Assembly (NCBI GenBank): GCA_007692585.1
Contig: REBU01000033.1
Span: forward strand, 18,794-82,793
DNA from: Paracoccaceae bacterium
GTDB taxonomy: Bacteria; Pseudomonadota; Alphaproteobacteria; Rhodobacterales; Rhodobacteraceae
Direction of reading: 5' to 3'
Length of the DNA: 64,000 nucleotides
Shown here: piece by piece, positions 1-8,584 of the stretch
How positions within the stretch are numbered: position 1 is the first letter of the stretch
Layout of the letters: each line of letters starts with the position of its first letter
Translations under genes and position numbers: made by a program
The notes under the pieces: generated by a model
Database searches by the model: none
Told to the model about the DNA's origin: nothing
What the model saw: the letters and a program-made list of their open reading frames with translations, nothing else

Positions 1-1
1 A

Positions 2-685
2 CTCTCGCATGCGCCGGAAGATGCGCGGGTGATCCGTATTTCGTCGGGGCAAAAGCTGTTGGGGCCGGGCTGGAATGTCTTCGCGCGCAAGGGCTTCTTG
101 TCGGAATACCGGCGCGGCAAGCAGGTGGCGTCGATTGATCTGCGGCCCATGGCGGGACTGCCGGGGGCGCATAATCATCAGAACGCTTGTGCGGCCTATG
201 CCGTGGCGCGGTCTCTGGGCCTTGCGCCGCGTCTGATCGAGGATGCGCTGGACAGCTTTACGGGCCTGCCACATCGCTCGCAACTCGTCGCGGATCATGG
301 CGGGGTGCGCTATATCAACGACAGCAAGGCCACCAATGCCGAGAGCGCCGCGCAGGCCCTGCAGGCGTTCGAGCGCATCCGCTGGATCGCGGGGGGCTTG
401 GGCAAGGAAGGCGGGATCGCCACGCTTGCGCCGCATCTTGGGCGCGTGTCCAAGGCCTATCTGATTGGCCATTCGGCGCGCGAATTTGCCTTGCAGATCG
501 GCGCGACCGAGCATGAGATCTGCGAGACGATGGAGCGCGCGGTCGCCCGTGCCATTGCCGAGGCACAGCCCGGCGAGGTCGTGCTGCTGGCGCCCGCTGC
601 GGCGAGTTTCGACCAGTATCGCGATTTCGAGAAGCGCGGCGAGGCCTTCATGGACGCTGTGCGCGCGGGGCTTGGCGATGCATGA
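2..685 (+). CDS. murD: UDP-N-acetylmuramoylalanine--D-glutamate ligase, C-terminal part
   Basis: This is the last 227 residues of a Mur ligase; the gene begins before the window, and the frame is open from base 2. MurD adds D-glutamate to UDP-MurNAc-L-Ala in the cytoplasm, an ATP-dependent step of peptidoglycan precursor synthesis. Visible family features are the central-domain stretch with [11 protein letters not shown], the YINDSKATN motif, the GGLGK loop and the C-terminal [19 protein letters not shown] block, where MurD usually has SPACASFDQF followed by a Phe, a basic residue and RG. The residues after SFDQ match MurD better than MurC, MurE or MurF. The stop overlaps the next gene by 8 bp, so the two are probably cotranscribed as the end of a division/cell-wall cluster. 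Confidence 0.95.
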   Translation, partial: LSHAPEDARVIRISSGQKLLGPGWNVFARKGFLSEYRRGKQVASIDLRPMAGLPGAHNHQNACAAYAVARSLGLAPRLIEDALDSFTGLPHRSQLVADHGGVRYINDSKATNAESAAQALQAFERIRWIAGGLGKEGGIATLAPHLGRVSKAYLIGHSAREFALQIGATEHEICETMERAVARAIAEAQPGEVVLLAPAAASFDQYRDFEKRGEAFMDAVRAGLGDA

Positions 686-1589
686 AGATACAAGGCGGGG
701 TTTCGGCTTTGCGGCGGCAGCATTTCTGATCTGGGGGACGCTTCCGTTTTACTTCAAAGCCTTGGCGCACGTTCCTACAGTTGAGGTGATCGCCCATCGG
801 GTGGTCTGGGCAGTGCCGGTGGCGCTTGGCGTGCTGATCTGGCTGGGCCGCACGGCGGATCTGCGCGCGGCCTTGGCCTCGCCACGCATGCTGGCGATGG
901 GCTTTGTCACAGCCGCGCTGATCTCGGTCAATTGGGGCACCTATGTCTGGCTGATCCAGTCGGGTCAGGCCATGGAGGCAGCGCTCGGGTATTATATCAA
1001 TCCGATCTTCTCGGTGGCCCTCGGAGCGGGGCTTCTGGGGGACCGGCTGAGTTTGCGGCAATGGGGGGCTGTGGGGCTGGCGGTCGCGGCGGTCGTCGTG
1101 CTGACAGTTGAGGCCGGCAGCCTGCCCATCGGTGCGCTGCTGCTCGTCTTCAGCTGGGGCGGCTACGCATTTTTCAAGCGCGCCCTGCCCATCGGTCCAA
1201 ATCAGGGCTTTGCGCTGGAAGCGTTGATCCTTCTGCCTTTCGCGCTGGGGTATCTTCTCTGGGCGACCTGGAGCGGTGCGCTGTTTGCCGCGCAGGCAGG
1301 CGCGTCGGATTGGATGTTGCTGGTGGGCTGCGGGGTGATTACGGCCGTGCCGCTGATGCTCTATGCGCATGGCGCCAAGGGGTTGCAGCTGTCCACGATT
1401 GCGATTGCAGGCTACACGATCCCGACGCTGATCTTCCTGATTTCACTGTTCTTTTTCAACGAACCTTTCGAGGGCGCGCGGCAAGTTGCCTTTCCGATGA
1501 TCTGGGTGGCGATGGTGCTCTATATCTGGGAAGTGTTGCGCAAACGCAGGAATATGGATGCGCAAGTGGCCTTGCCACCGAAGACATGA
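678..1589 (+). CDS. rarD: EamA-family permease, RarD type
   Basis: A 303-residue inner-membrane protein of the drug/metabolite transporter superfamily. About ten hydrophobic segments run through the protein, in the usual two five-helix EamA repeats. The N-terminus ([20 protein letters not shown]) and the segment around EVIAHRVVW are typical of RarD proteins, whose substrate is unknown despite an old link to chloramphenicol sensitivity. The ATG at 678 lies inside the end of murD and overlaps it by 8 bp, which suggests translational coupling. In-frame codons upstream of 678 encode a basic non-membrane stretch that is only the murD shadow, so the shorter start is preferred. Confidence 0.9.
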   Translation: MHEDTRRGFGFAAAAFLIWGTLPFYFKALAHVPTVEVIAHRVVWAVPVALGVLIWLGRTADLRAALASPRMLAMGFVTAALISVNWGTYVWLIQSGQAMEAALGYYINPIFSVALGAGLLGDRLSLRQWGAVGLAVAAVVVLTVEAGSLPIGALLLVFSWGGYAFFKRALPIGPNQGFALEALILLPFALGYLLWATWSGALFAAQAGASDWMLLVGCGVITAVPLMLYAHGAKGLQLSTIAIAGYTIPTLIFLISLFFFNEPFEGARQVAFPMIWVAMVLYIWEVLRKRRNMDAQVALPPKT

Positions 1590-1605
1590 GGCTAGATGGA
1601 CCGTT

Positions 1606-2043
1606 ATGGAAACCATGATTGTCAGACCGGCCATCGTGACGCTGCTCATTGCAGTGTTGGTCTTCATGGTGATGCGTGCCCCGGTTTATCTGCCCCGGCT
1701 TGATCCCAACGCGCCGCCTGTGCCAGCGGGGGACAGCTATGTCTTCGGCTTTGCAACGCTGACCAATCCGTTGGTGCGATTGGTTGTTGTGGGCCGTTTC
1801 GTGCCCACCGAGCCTGCGCAGTTGCGCGGCTTGCAACGCCTGCGCCGCGATCTGCGTGATGCGCCGGACACGGTTCTGGAGGGCGTGCGTTTTCGCGTCA
1901 GCCCGCAAGAGCTGATCAGGCTTGACCGCTATGAACGCACTGGTCGAAAATACCGCCGCGATCTGATGGAGCTTGAGGATGGCACCAAGGCGTGGGTGTA
2001 TCGCCTGCTGGAAGAAACCGGAATTGAAGCAGTTCAGGACTGA
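1606..2043 (+). CDS. AIG2/gamma-glutamylcyclotransferase-like protein with N-terminal membrane anchor
   Basis: A 145-residue protein. Residues 1-25 form one hydrophobic segment (IVTLLIAVLVFMVM), read as a membrane anchor or uncleaved signal. The rest fits the AIG2-like/GGCT fold: a glycine-containing loop near YVFGFATLTN in the place of the substrate-binding YGSN loop, and LDRYE followed by KYRRD, where the Glu of LDxxE is the family's catalytic acid. GGCT enzymes cyclise and release gamma-glutamyl groups as 5-oxoproline. The anchor would put the domain outside the cytoplasm, which is unusual. The gene ends at 2043, directly against the amidoligase that follows. ATG 1606 was chosen because the upstream in-frame residues are rarD shadow. 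The specific substrate is unknown. Confidence 0.72.
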   Translation: METMIVRPAIVTLLIAVLVFMVMRAPVYLPRLDPNAPPVPAGDSYVFGFATLTNPLVRLVVVGRFVPTEPAQLRGLQRLRRDLRDAPDTVLEGVRFRVSPQELIRLDRYERTGRKYRRDLMELEDGTKAWVYRLLEETGIEAVQD

Positions 2044-2061
2044 ATGCGGGCAAGGGGGCGG

Positions 2062-3051
2062 ATGATGCTGCATGACCAGTTGGCGCGGTCAGCGTTCTGG
2101 GCGTTGCCGGATCACGAAGGGCGGTCAAGTTCAGGGCGGCGCGTCGGCGTCGAGGTTGAGTTCGCAGGGCTAAGCGTCGCGCAGACTGCGGCGGTGTTGC
2201 GCGATCTCTGGGGTGGCAATGTGACCCATGCGGGCGCGCAAGGAGTGACGCTTGACGGCGGCAGGCTGAGCAGGCTGCGGGTGGAGCTGGATATCTCGCT
2301 GCAGGAGAAATGGCTCGAAGACCTCGCAGCGGCGTCGTTGGGGGATCTGGTCCCGGTGGAGATCGTGACCGCGCCGCTGCTGCCGCATGCGCTGGAGACG
2401 CTTGCCGAGGGGCTCGATGCACTAGTTGCGGCTGGTGCGCGCGGCACGCAGGAGAAGCTCGCTTTCGGCTTCGGGGTGCATTTCAATCCTGACTTGCCTG
2501 ATGATCCCGCCGCCGCGCTGGCCGTCGCGCGTGCTTTCGGATTGCTGGAAGACTGGCTTCGCCATTCGGCGCCGCTGGACACGGCGCGCCGGCTCTTGCC
2601 CTTCGTCAAACCCTGGCCAGCGGTGCTGATCGACCTGCTGGCCGCGGGCGAGGCCACGACCCTGAAGCAGCTCGCGCCTGCCTATGCGCGGCTCGCGCCA
2701 GCGCGCGGTTTCGGGCTGGATCTGTTGCCCGTGCTGGAGCATCTGATCCCGGACGCGCTGTGTGGCGTTCCCGAGACGCAGCTCAAGGGGGGACGGCCGA
2801 CCTATCATTATCGGCTGCCAGAGACGCGGCTGGGTGATGGTGACTGGTCACTGGCCTATGAATGGAACCGCTGGGTGGTGATCGAACATGTGGCGGCGGA
2901 TGCCGCGCTTCTGGCGTGCCTCGCGCAGGACTGGAATACGCATCGGGCGCGGCTTGTCAGCCTGAAGCGGGATTGGGCTGCCCATGTTGAAGCGCTGCTG
3001 TGCGAGGCGGGGATTGTCGCGCGCGCCGCTCAGCCTTTGGCCAGCGGATGA
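2062..3051 (+). CDS. Amidoligase family protein (glutamine-synthetase-like fold)
   Basis: A 329-residue cytoplasmic protein of the Amidoligase_2 family, predicted from the GVEVEF metal-binding motif near the N-terminus, VEIVTAPLLP in the middle and FGFGVHFNPD, corresponding to the conserved E, E/P and H motifs of the family. Such enzymes are predicted to form amide bonds with ATP, by analogy with glutamine synthetase and GCS, and are often encoded beside AIG2-like cyclotransferases or glutamine amidotransferases. Here the partner is the AIG2-like gene just upstream. An ATG at 2044 is possible, but the ATG at 2062 has AAGGGGG five bases upstream. The 3' end overlaps the convergent xerD by 22 bp. 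The acceptor and donor are unknown. Confidence 0.78.
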   Translation: MMLHDQLARSAFWALPDHEGRSSSGRRVGVEVEFAGLSVAQTAAVLRDLWGGNVTHAGAQGVTLDGGRLSRLRVELDISLQEKWLEDLAAASLGDLVPVEIVTAPLLPHALETLAEGLDALVAAGARGTQEKLAFGFGVHFNPDLPDDPAAALAVARAFGLLEDWLRHSAPLDTARRLLPFVKPWPAVLIDLLAAGEATTLKQLAPAYARLAPARGFGLDLLPVLEHLIPDALCGVPETQLKGGRPTYHYRLPETRLGDGDWSLAYEWNRWVVIEHVAADAALLACLAQDWNTHRARLVSLKRDWAAHVEALLCEAGIVARAAQPLASG

Positions 3052-3962
3052 TGGTTCAGCACCAGCGTTTTCAACCGCTCTTCCAGGACATGCGTGTAGA
3101 TTTCCGTGGTCGACAGATCGGCATGACCCAGAAGCGTCTGGATTGCGCGCAGATCTGCCCCGCCCGCGAGCAGATGGGTCGCGAAGGCGTGGCGCAGCAC
3201 ATGCGGGCTGATCCGGGTCGGGTCCAGCCCCGCATGGGTGGCGATATCGCGCAAGAGCAGAAAGAAACTGACGCGGCTCAGATGTCCGTCGCGTCCTTTG
3301 GACGGAAACAGGTGGCGCGGCTCGGGCAAGCGCTTGGCGCGCAGGGCGCTGGCCGTCGTCTCCCAATGCACAAGCCAGTCCTGCAGCGCGCGGCGCGCAG
3401 GCTCAGAGAGCGGCACCAGGCGTTCCTTGCCGCCCTTGCCGCGGACCAGCACCATCTTCGGATCGCCCCGCACCGCAGCCACAGGCAGGCTGACCAGCTC
3501 TGTCACGCGCATGCCCGTCGCATAGAGCAGTTCAAGCAGGCAAAGATTGCGCGCGCGCTCTGCCTGTGACCGGCCTGTGATCCGCGCTGCGGCCAGCAGG
3601 GCCTCGACGTCCTCATGGCTCAGCGTGGCGGGCAGTTTCTTCGATTTGCCGGGGCCAGCGATGCGGCTGGCAGGGTCATCGCGCCGCCAGCCCTCCGCAT
3701 AGGCGAAGCGGTAGAGTTGCCGGATCGCCGCCAGCCTGCGCGCGCGGGTGGACCTGGCAAGGCCCTGTGCTTCGCAATGCACCAGATATGCTTCGATATC
3801 GGCGCGGGTCAGGTGTGTAACGGCCATGCCCCGTCCGGACGCCCAGTCGGCGAAATCGCGCAGATCCCGCGCATAGGCCAGCTGCGTGTTGCGTGCGGCC
3901 CCTTGTTCGGCGGCATGCGCGTCGAGAAATGTCGTGATCCAGCGCTGCGCAACTGGCTCCAT
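3030..3962 (-). CDS. xerD: Site-specific tyrosine recombinase XerD
   Basis: A 310-residue tyrosine recombinase that, with XerC, resolves chromosome dimers at dif during division. The SAM-like N-terminal DNA-binding domain (about 1-100) is followed by the catalytic domain with the full active set: R152 in ATGMRVTE, K176 in GKGGKER, H254 and R257 in HVLRHAFATH, H280 in LLGHAD and Y289 in TEIYTH. Length and even spacing match housekeeping XerD rather than phage integrases, and no attachment sites or phage genes lie nearby. It is transcribed towards the amidoligase and overlaps its end by 22 bp. Upstream lies the 525-residue secreted protein on the same strand, only 6 bp away, so both may share a transcript. 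Confidence 0.95.
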   Translation of the reverse strand: MEPVAQRWITTFLDAHAAEQGAARNTQLAYARDLRDFADWASGRGMAVTHLTRADIEAYLVHCEAQGLARSTRARRLAAIRQLYRFAYAEGWRRDDPASRIAGPGKSKKLPATLSHEDVEALLAAARITGRSQAERARNLCLLELLYATGMRVTELVSLPVAAVRGDPKMVLVRGKGGKERLVPLSEPARRALQDWLVHWETTASALRAKRLPEPRHLFPSKGRDGHLSRVSFFLLLRDIATHAGLDPTRISPHVLRHAFATHLLAGGADLRAIQTLLGHADLSTTEIYTHVLEERLKTLVLNHHPLAKG

Positions 3963-3968
3963 CCGCGC

Positions 3969-5546
3969 TTACCCCCGCCGCTCTAGCAAAAGGATTTCAA
4001 TCGCGATCTGGCGCGCGACGGCGTCAAGCCCCACGGCGCGCAACTGCCTGAGCCCCTGCGTCGCAGCCTGCAGATCACCCGCAGCGGCAAGGGCAATCTG
4101 GTCGAGCGCCTGAAGCAGCACCATGCCGAATGCGCCACGGTCGAGCTGGTCCTGAAGGCTTGCGGGCAAGTCGTCATCACTGAAACCAAGCGCAATTGCG
4201 TTTGCCGTGGCAGGGCTTGTCGTCTCGGGCAGCGGCGCGCCGCTGGCCAGCGCCGCGATGAACCGCCCCAGGCTGGTGTCAGGGGTCAGCGCGACTGCGC
4301 GGTCGACGCGGTCTTGGGCGAGCAGCAATATCTCCCAAAGGATGCGCGATGCCTCGCTATTGAGCTCAAGATCCGCAAGGCTCTCGGCGTGGATTTCTGC
4401 GAAGGCGCTTTCCAGCTCGACCGCCTGAAACAGGGGATATGCGCGGATCAGCGTCTCGGAAACCAGCTCTGTATCGCCCGAGGCGCGCGCGCGCTCCAGG
4501 CTCTGGACCGCGCGCACGCGCTCCCATAACCCTCCCGACGCGGCTGCGCGGCGTTCGGTATAAAGCCCAAAGAGCCGGTTGGGCTGGAGCGCCATTGAGC
4601 GCGTCAGCCGCTCTGCCGCATCGAGCTGCGCGCGCCAGCCCGAAATGCCGCGCAGATCGACATGAGCATAGGCGACGGGCAGGCTCGTCGTGCTGACTGG
4701 CTCGCCCAGCGCTTCGAGGATGCGCAGTCCCAGCGGCGTGATCGTCTGCGGTGGGGGCGGGGAGAATTCGTTCTCTTCTTCTTCCAGAAACCGCGTGAGC
4801 AGCGCCGCCTCGGCCGCAGGGAGCAAGCCCAGTTGCTGCGCCACCGCCAGCCCGGAATAGGCTGCGCGCCAATTGCCACGCCGCGCCATGCAGAAAATCT
4901 GCGCGCCTTGGCCCTCCGTGGCCGTGATCTGGCCTACCATTGTCTCGCAGGCCCGGTCCTCCTCGCCCATCAGCAGGGCGATGTCGAAGCCGCGCAGGCG
5001 CAAGGACGCATCTGTTCCCGGCGCGGCCTCAATCAACTGGGAGGCTTGTTCGAGCGCCCCCATGGCGATCAGTCGGTCAATCCGCGCCAGAAGCAGCGCA
5101 CCATCGGGCGTGCGCGCATCGGTTACAGGCGGCGCGAATTCGGCCATGAACAACCGCAAGCTCAGCCGGGCCGCGCTGGGCAGCGTATCACTGGGCAGCG
5201 CCTTGATCGCTGCGATGATGTCGGCCACGGAGGTTGGACCCCACAAGTCGCGCGGCAGGCCGATTTGCGCTGCAGTGAACAACCCGGTCGTCTCAAGCGT
5301 CGCCCCCGAAAGCGGGGTGACAGCAATCGGTTCGAAATGTGCATCAGGCAAGCGCGGCGCGGCCCTGTCTTCGGCGTCCTGGGGCGGGGGACTGGGTGCG
5401 ACCGCAGGGGGCGGTGGCTCGCGCAGGGCACGTTCAAGCCATTCGATCGCCGATTGTGGTGCGCCGACGCTGTCGGCCAGTCCCGCAGGTGCCACTAGCG
5501 CAAGAAACACGGCCAGCGCTGGCCCGGACGCTCTGGCGCAGATCAA
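3969..5546 (-). CDS. Conserved secreted helical-repeat protein of unknown function
   Basis: A 525-residue protein that I cannot assign to a named family. The proposed start is TTG at 5546, with GGAGG four bases upstream; it gives a clean signal peptide (ALAVFLALVAPAGLADS). Residues about 40-55 are proline-rich (PPPPAVAPSPPPQ). The rest is rich in Ala/Leu and predicted all-helical, resembling TPR- or Sel1-like repeats without a clear consensus. A longer reading frame extends to 5762, but those residues are basic and Cys-rich and do not look like protein. The start codon overlaps the stop of the 44-residue membrane protein upstream (TTGA), implying translational coupling. It sits immediately upstream of xerD. 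Periplasmic location is inferred. Confidence 0.75.
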   Translation of the reverse strand: MICARASGPALAVFLALVAPAGLADSVGAPQSAIEWLERALREPPPPAVAPSPPPQDAEDRAAPRLPDAHFEPIAVTPLSGATLETTGLFTAAQIGLPRDLWGPTSVADIIAAIKALPSDTLPSAARLSLRLFMAEFAPPVTDARTPDGALLLARIDRLIAMGALEQASQLIEAAPGTDASLRLRGFDIALLMGEEDRACETMVGQITATEGQGAQIFCMARRGNWRAAYSGLAVAQQLGLLPAAEAALLTRFLEEEENEFSPPPPQTITPLGLRILEALGEPVSTTSLPVAYAHVDLRGISGWRAQLDAAERLTRSMALQPNRLFGLYTERRAAASGGLWERVRAVQSLERARASGDTELVSETLIRAYPLFQAVELESAFAEIHAESLADLELNSEASRILWEILLLAQDRVDRAVALTPDTSLGRFIAALASGAPLPETTSPATANAIALGFSDDDLPASLQDQLDRGAFGMVLLQALDQIALAAAGDLQAATQGLRQLRAVGLDAVARQIAIEILLLERRG

Positions 5547-5677
5547 TTCACCTCCAGCGTGATTGGTGTCTCGACCGGGCTGCGCTGAGGTGACAGATCG
5601 CCCACATAGGCAAAGCCGATCACTGTAATCGCCGCCAGAACGGCCAGCATCAGGACGAATCGGAAGATATAGCGCAT
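5543..5677 (-). CDS. Small single-pass membrane protein (44 residues)
   Basis: A short gene, starting at ATG 5677 and ending in a TGA that shares bases with the TTG start of the next gene. The product begins MRYIFRFVLMLAVLAAITVI, a positively charged N-terminus followed by one hydrophobic helix, and then a short polar tail (GDLSPQRSPVETPITLEVN) that should face the periplasm. Evidence that it is real: it fills the gap exactly, its stop/start overlap with the 525-residue secreted protein is typical of coupled genes, and a purine-rich GGAAAGGCAGG lies upstream. I do not know a function; a helper or anchor for the downstream secreted protein is a guess from position. Confidence 0.7.
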   Translation of the reverse strand: MRYIFRFVLMLAVLAAITVIGFAYVGDLSPQRSPVETPITLEVN

Positions 5678-5822
5678 CGGTCAGCCTGCCTTTCCACAAA
5701 CACACCTCTCTCTGGGCCTCAGCCGTTCGGAGGTTTTCGCATCGACAATAGCGCCTTAACACGACAAAAGACAGACGGGCGGGATAAACTTGTCAGGAGT
5801 GGCCCCATCGCGGAGGATCAGC

Positions 5823-6368
5823 ATGAATTTGCGCAAGACAGTCGTGCTTGTCGGCATGATGGGTGCGGGGAAGACCGCGGTTGGCAAGGAGCTGGCGCGG
5901 CTTCTGGATGTGCCTTTCCTCGATTCGGACGAAGAAATCGTGACCGCCTCCACCATGAGCATAGCTGAGATTTTCGAACGCTTCGGTGAGTCTTTTTTCC
6001 GCGCGCGCGAGGCCGAGGTGATCGCGCGGCTATTGCGCGGCCAGCCTTGCGTGCTCTCGGTCGGCGGCGGCGCGTTCCTGAACCCGGATACGCGCGCCCG
6101 GATCAGCGAGGAGGGGGTGTCGCTCTGGCTCATGGCTGATCTTGATCTGCTTTGGGCGCGGGTGCGTCAGAAAACCACCCGACCGCTCTTGCGTACGGCC
6201 AACCCGCGCCAGACGCTCGCGGATCTGCTGGAGGCGCGCAGCCCCGCTTATGCGCAGGCGGATCTGACCGTCGAAACCCGTCCCGATTATGCGATTTCCG
6301 ACACGGCGAAAGCGGCGATAGCGGCGCTGTCCGCGCGCCGCGATATCCTTGCAGGAGACGAGACATGA
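5823..6368 (+). CDS. aroK: Shikimate kinase
   Basis: A 181-residue cytoplasmic kinase that phosphorylates shikimate with ATP in aromatic amino acid synthesis. The P-loop GMMGAGKT spans residues 11-18, the shikimate-binding DSDEEI follows at about 36-41, and GGGAF sits near residue 80. The frame is open further upstream to an ATG at 5790, but the ATG at 5823 has GGAGG six bases before it and gives the usual N-terminus ending just before the P-loop strand. The stop forms an ATGA overlap with aroB, the standard aroK-aroB operon in proteobacteria. Divergent from the 44-residue membrane protein gene. Confidence 0.96.
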   Translation: MNLRKTVVLVGMMGAGKTAVGKELARLLDVPFLDSDEEIVTASTMSIAEIFERFGESFFRAREAEVIARLLRGQPCVLSVGGGAFLNPDTRARISEEGVSLWLMADLDLLWARVRQKTTRPLLRTANPRQTLADLLEARSPAYAQADLTVETRPDYAISDTAKAAIAALSARRDILAGDET

Positions 6369-7486
6369 CCCAGATCGACCATGTGCATGTGCCCTTGGGC
6401 GAGCGCGCTTATGATGTGGTGATCGGACAGGGGTTGCTGGCGCAGGCCGGCGCGCTGATCGGCCCGCATCTGCATCGCCCGCGCGTCGCGATCCTGACGG
6501 AGACGCGTGTGGCCGGGCTGCATCTTGAGGCGTTGCAGGCCGGGTTGCAGAGGTCGGACATCGTCGCAAGCGCGTATGCGCTGGCCCCGGGGGAGGCGAC
6601 GAAGGGCTGGGCAGGGCTTGCCGAGGCTGTGGAGTGGTTGCTCGATGCCAAGGTCGAGCGGCGCGACATGGTGATTGCGTTGGGCGGCGGGGTGATCGGC
6701 GATCTGGGCGGGTTCGCGGCCGCCGTGCTGCGCCGGGGCGTGCGTTTCGTGCAGATCCCGACGTCGCTTCTGGCGCAGGTGGACAGTTCCGTGGGCGGCA
6801 AGACCGGGATCAATACGCGCCACGGCAAGAACCTTGTGGGCGCGTTTCACCAGCCAAGCCTTGTGCTGGCCGATATCGACTTGCTTGACAGCCTGCCCGC
6901 GCGTGATTTTCTGGCCGGCTATGGCGAGGTGGTGAAATACGGCCTGCTGGGCGATGCCGCGTTTTTCGACTGGCTGGAGGTCAATGGCCCTGCGCTTGCA
7001 CGCGGCGACAAGGCGCTGCGCCAGCATGCCGTGCGTGTCTCGGTCGAGATGAAAGCGGGTATTGTCGCGCGTGATGAGACGGAACAGGGGGAGCGCGCGC
7101 TTCTCAATCTGGGGCACACCTTCTGCCACGCGCTGGAGGCCGCGACCGGCTATTCCGACCGGCTGCTGCATGGCGAGGGCGTGGCGATCGGCTGCGCGCT
7201 GGCCTTCGATCTGTCCGCGCGTATGGGACTTTGCGCGCAGGAAACCCCGGGACGGGTGCGCGCACATCTGCGTGCGATGGGGATGAAAACCGATCTGGTC
7301 GATATTCCCGGCGACCTGCCTGGGCACGAGGCGCTGATCACGCTGATGGGGCAGGACAAGAAAGTGCAGGATGGCCGCCTGCGCTTCATCCTCGCGCGCG
7401 AGATCGGCGCGGCATTCGTCTGTGATGATGTGCCGGGGGCGCTTTTGGGCGAGATTTTGCGCGATGCTTGTGCTGCACGCCGATAA
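6365..7486 (+). CDS. aroB: 3-dehydroquinate synthase
   Basis: A 373-residue NAD- and metal-dependent cyclase that converts DAHP to 3-dehydroquinate, the second step of the shikimate pathway. Diagnostic segments are the NAD-binding GGGVIGDLGGFAAAVLRRG, the PTSLLAQVDSSVGGKTG motif, and GHTFCHALEAATGY and HGEGVAIG carrying metal-binding His residues. The length matches the family. ATG 6365 overlaps the aroK stop by 4 bp, so translation is coupled. The following 116 bp before the subtilase gene contain a possible new promoter, suggesting the operon ends here. Confidence 0.96.
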   Translation: MTQIDHVHVPLGERAYDVVIGQGLLAQAGALIGPHLHRPRVAILTETRVAGLHLEALQAGLQRSDIVASAYALAPGEATKGWAGLAEAVEWLLDAKVERRDMVIALGGGVIGDLGGFAAAVLRRGVRFVQIPTSLLAQVDSSVGGKTGINTRHGKNLVGAFHQPSLVLADIDLLDSLPARDFLAGYGEVVKYGLLGDAAFFDWLEVNGPALARGDKALRQHAVRVSVEMKAGIVARDETEQGERALLNLGHTFCHALEAATGYSDRLLHGEGVAIGCALAFDLSARMGLCAQETPGRVRAHLRAMGMKTDLVDIPGDLPGHEALITLMGQDKKVQDGRLRFILAREIGAAFVCDDVPGALLGEILRDACAARR

Positions 7487-7504
7487 TCCGATGAAATTGT
7501 CAGA

Positions 7505-7533
7505 TTGTTAACACATTTTAACGACATTAAGAT
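7505..7533 (+). promoter_or_regulatory. Possible sigma-70-type promoter for the subtilase gene
   Basis: TTGTTA at 7505-7510 and TAAGAT at 7528-7533 are separated by 17 bp in a markedly AT-rich stretch after aroB. Each hexamer matches four of six consensus bases. A transcript from here would reach the TTG start at 7603 with a leader of about 60 bases. This is pattern matching only. Confidence 0.4.
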
Positions 7534-7602
7534 CGGATCGCTTGCCTGACCAAAGCGGATGTGGGATTCGCTTTGGGATTGCGTCGTTCGGAGGGTGTTA
7601 TT

Positions 7603-8568
7603 TTGCGGATTTTAGCTTTTTTGCTTGTGGGCGCTGTCAGCCTGACAGCCTGTGGGGGCAGTGACGGCACCGGCATCCCTCCTCTGGAAAGCCCACCTGC
7701 GCCGCGCGCCGCGGCCTATTATTCCTGGATGCACCCTGATGTGGAGCGCGCCTGGGGGGATGGGTTCCTTGGGCAAGGGGCGCGAATTACGGTGGTCGAT
7801 GACTTCCGTGGTGGTTTGCTTGAGGGGCGCCTGACTGGCAACATACGTGAAGCGACGCACGGATCATGGGTCGAAACCGTTGCAGGGTTGGTCGCGCCGG
7901 AAGCCGAAGTATTCGCGCTTGATTACGATGACACGACGCAAAGAATTGAACTATCAGACTCAAGACTTGATATCGTGAATTTGAGCTTTGGTCTGATCAG
8001 CCCGAGCAGAAATTTTTCTGTATTGAACGGCGAAGCATTGGCGGCGTCTGTGCTTGCCGCAGCTCGGGAAAGTAGCGCGGTCATCGTCAAGGCGGCAGGC
8101 AATGCTGCAGTTGGTGAACAGCCTGTCTCCGTAGACTCCAGGTTCCGGTCTTCGTTTGATGGATCACCAACGGTCGTCGCCGACATCCTTAATCTGGCGC
8201 TGATTGGCGCGGAATCGACGATTTTCGTGGGTGCGTTGGAGCGCAACGGCACTGTGGAGAATCCGACCGTGTTGGCGGAGTATTCGTTCTTCGCTGGTGA
8301 CAATGTCACGATCCAGAACCAGTTTCTGACTGTCGGAGTCGATAGTGCACGTATGGGGGGACTTGCCGGCACGTCTTTTGCTGCGCCGATTGTCAGCGGG
8401 TATGCGGCAATTCTGGGCAGCAAGTTCGAAGATGCAACTCCCAGGCAGATCGCGGGTCAGTTGCTCAACACTGCGCGCGAGGACACGATCCGTGGTTTTG
8501 ATCCTGCGTTACATGGGCGGGGTGAAGCGAGTCTGAGCCGGGCGCTTTCCCCCGACAGAATTCGCTGA
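7603..8568 (+). CDS. Subtilisin-like (S8) serine peptidase, lipoprotein
   Basis: A 321-residue protein with a lipoprotein signal: residues 1-17 end in the lipobox LTAC, and the Cys would be lipidated. The S8 catalytic set is present: Asp in ITVVDDF (residue 66), His in ATHGSWV (86), oxyanion Asn in KAAGNAA (167) and Ser in AGTSFAAPIVSG (258). It is compact, with no C-terminal autotransporter barrel. The start is probably TTG 7603, with GGAGGG seven bases upstream; GTG 7561 is a longer alternative that would spoil the signal peptide. Bases 7921-8040 have only 50 G/C of 120, well below the surroundings. A beta-barrel protein gene faces it 16 bp downstream. Substrate unknown. Confidence 0.85.
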   Translation: MRILAFLLVGAVSLTACGGSDGTGIPPLESPPAPRAAAYYSWMHPDVERAWGDGFLGQGARITVVDDFRGGLLEGRLTGNIREATHGSWVETVAGLVAPEAEVFALDYDDTTQRIELSDSRLDIVNLSFGLISPSRNFSVLNGEALAASVLAAARESSAVIVKAAGNAAVGEQPVSVDSRFRSSFDGSPTVVADILNLALIGAESTIFVGALERNGTVENPTVLAEYSFFAGDNVTIQNQFLTVGVDSARMGGLAGTSFAAPIVSGYAAILGSKFEDATPRQIAGQLLNTAREDTIRGFDPALHGRGEASLSRALSPDRIR

Positions 8569-8584
8569 TCTGCGCCTCACTGCC

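Noticed and set aside
3030..3962. Phage or integrative-element integrase
   Set aside because: Length and motifs fit chromosomal XerD. No tRNA, attachment repeats, excisionase or phage genes are nearby.
7603..8568. Frameshifted or truncated autotransporter
   Set aside because: The S8 domain is complete with intact triad and a lipobox, and I see no remnant barrel in another frame after its stop; the next gene is on the opposite strand.
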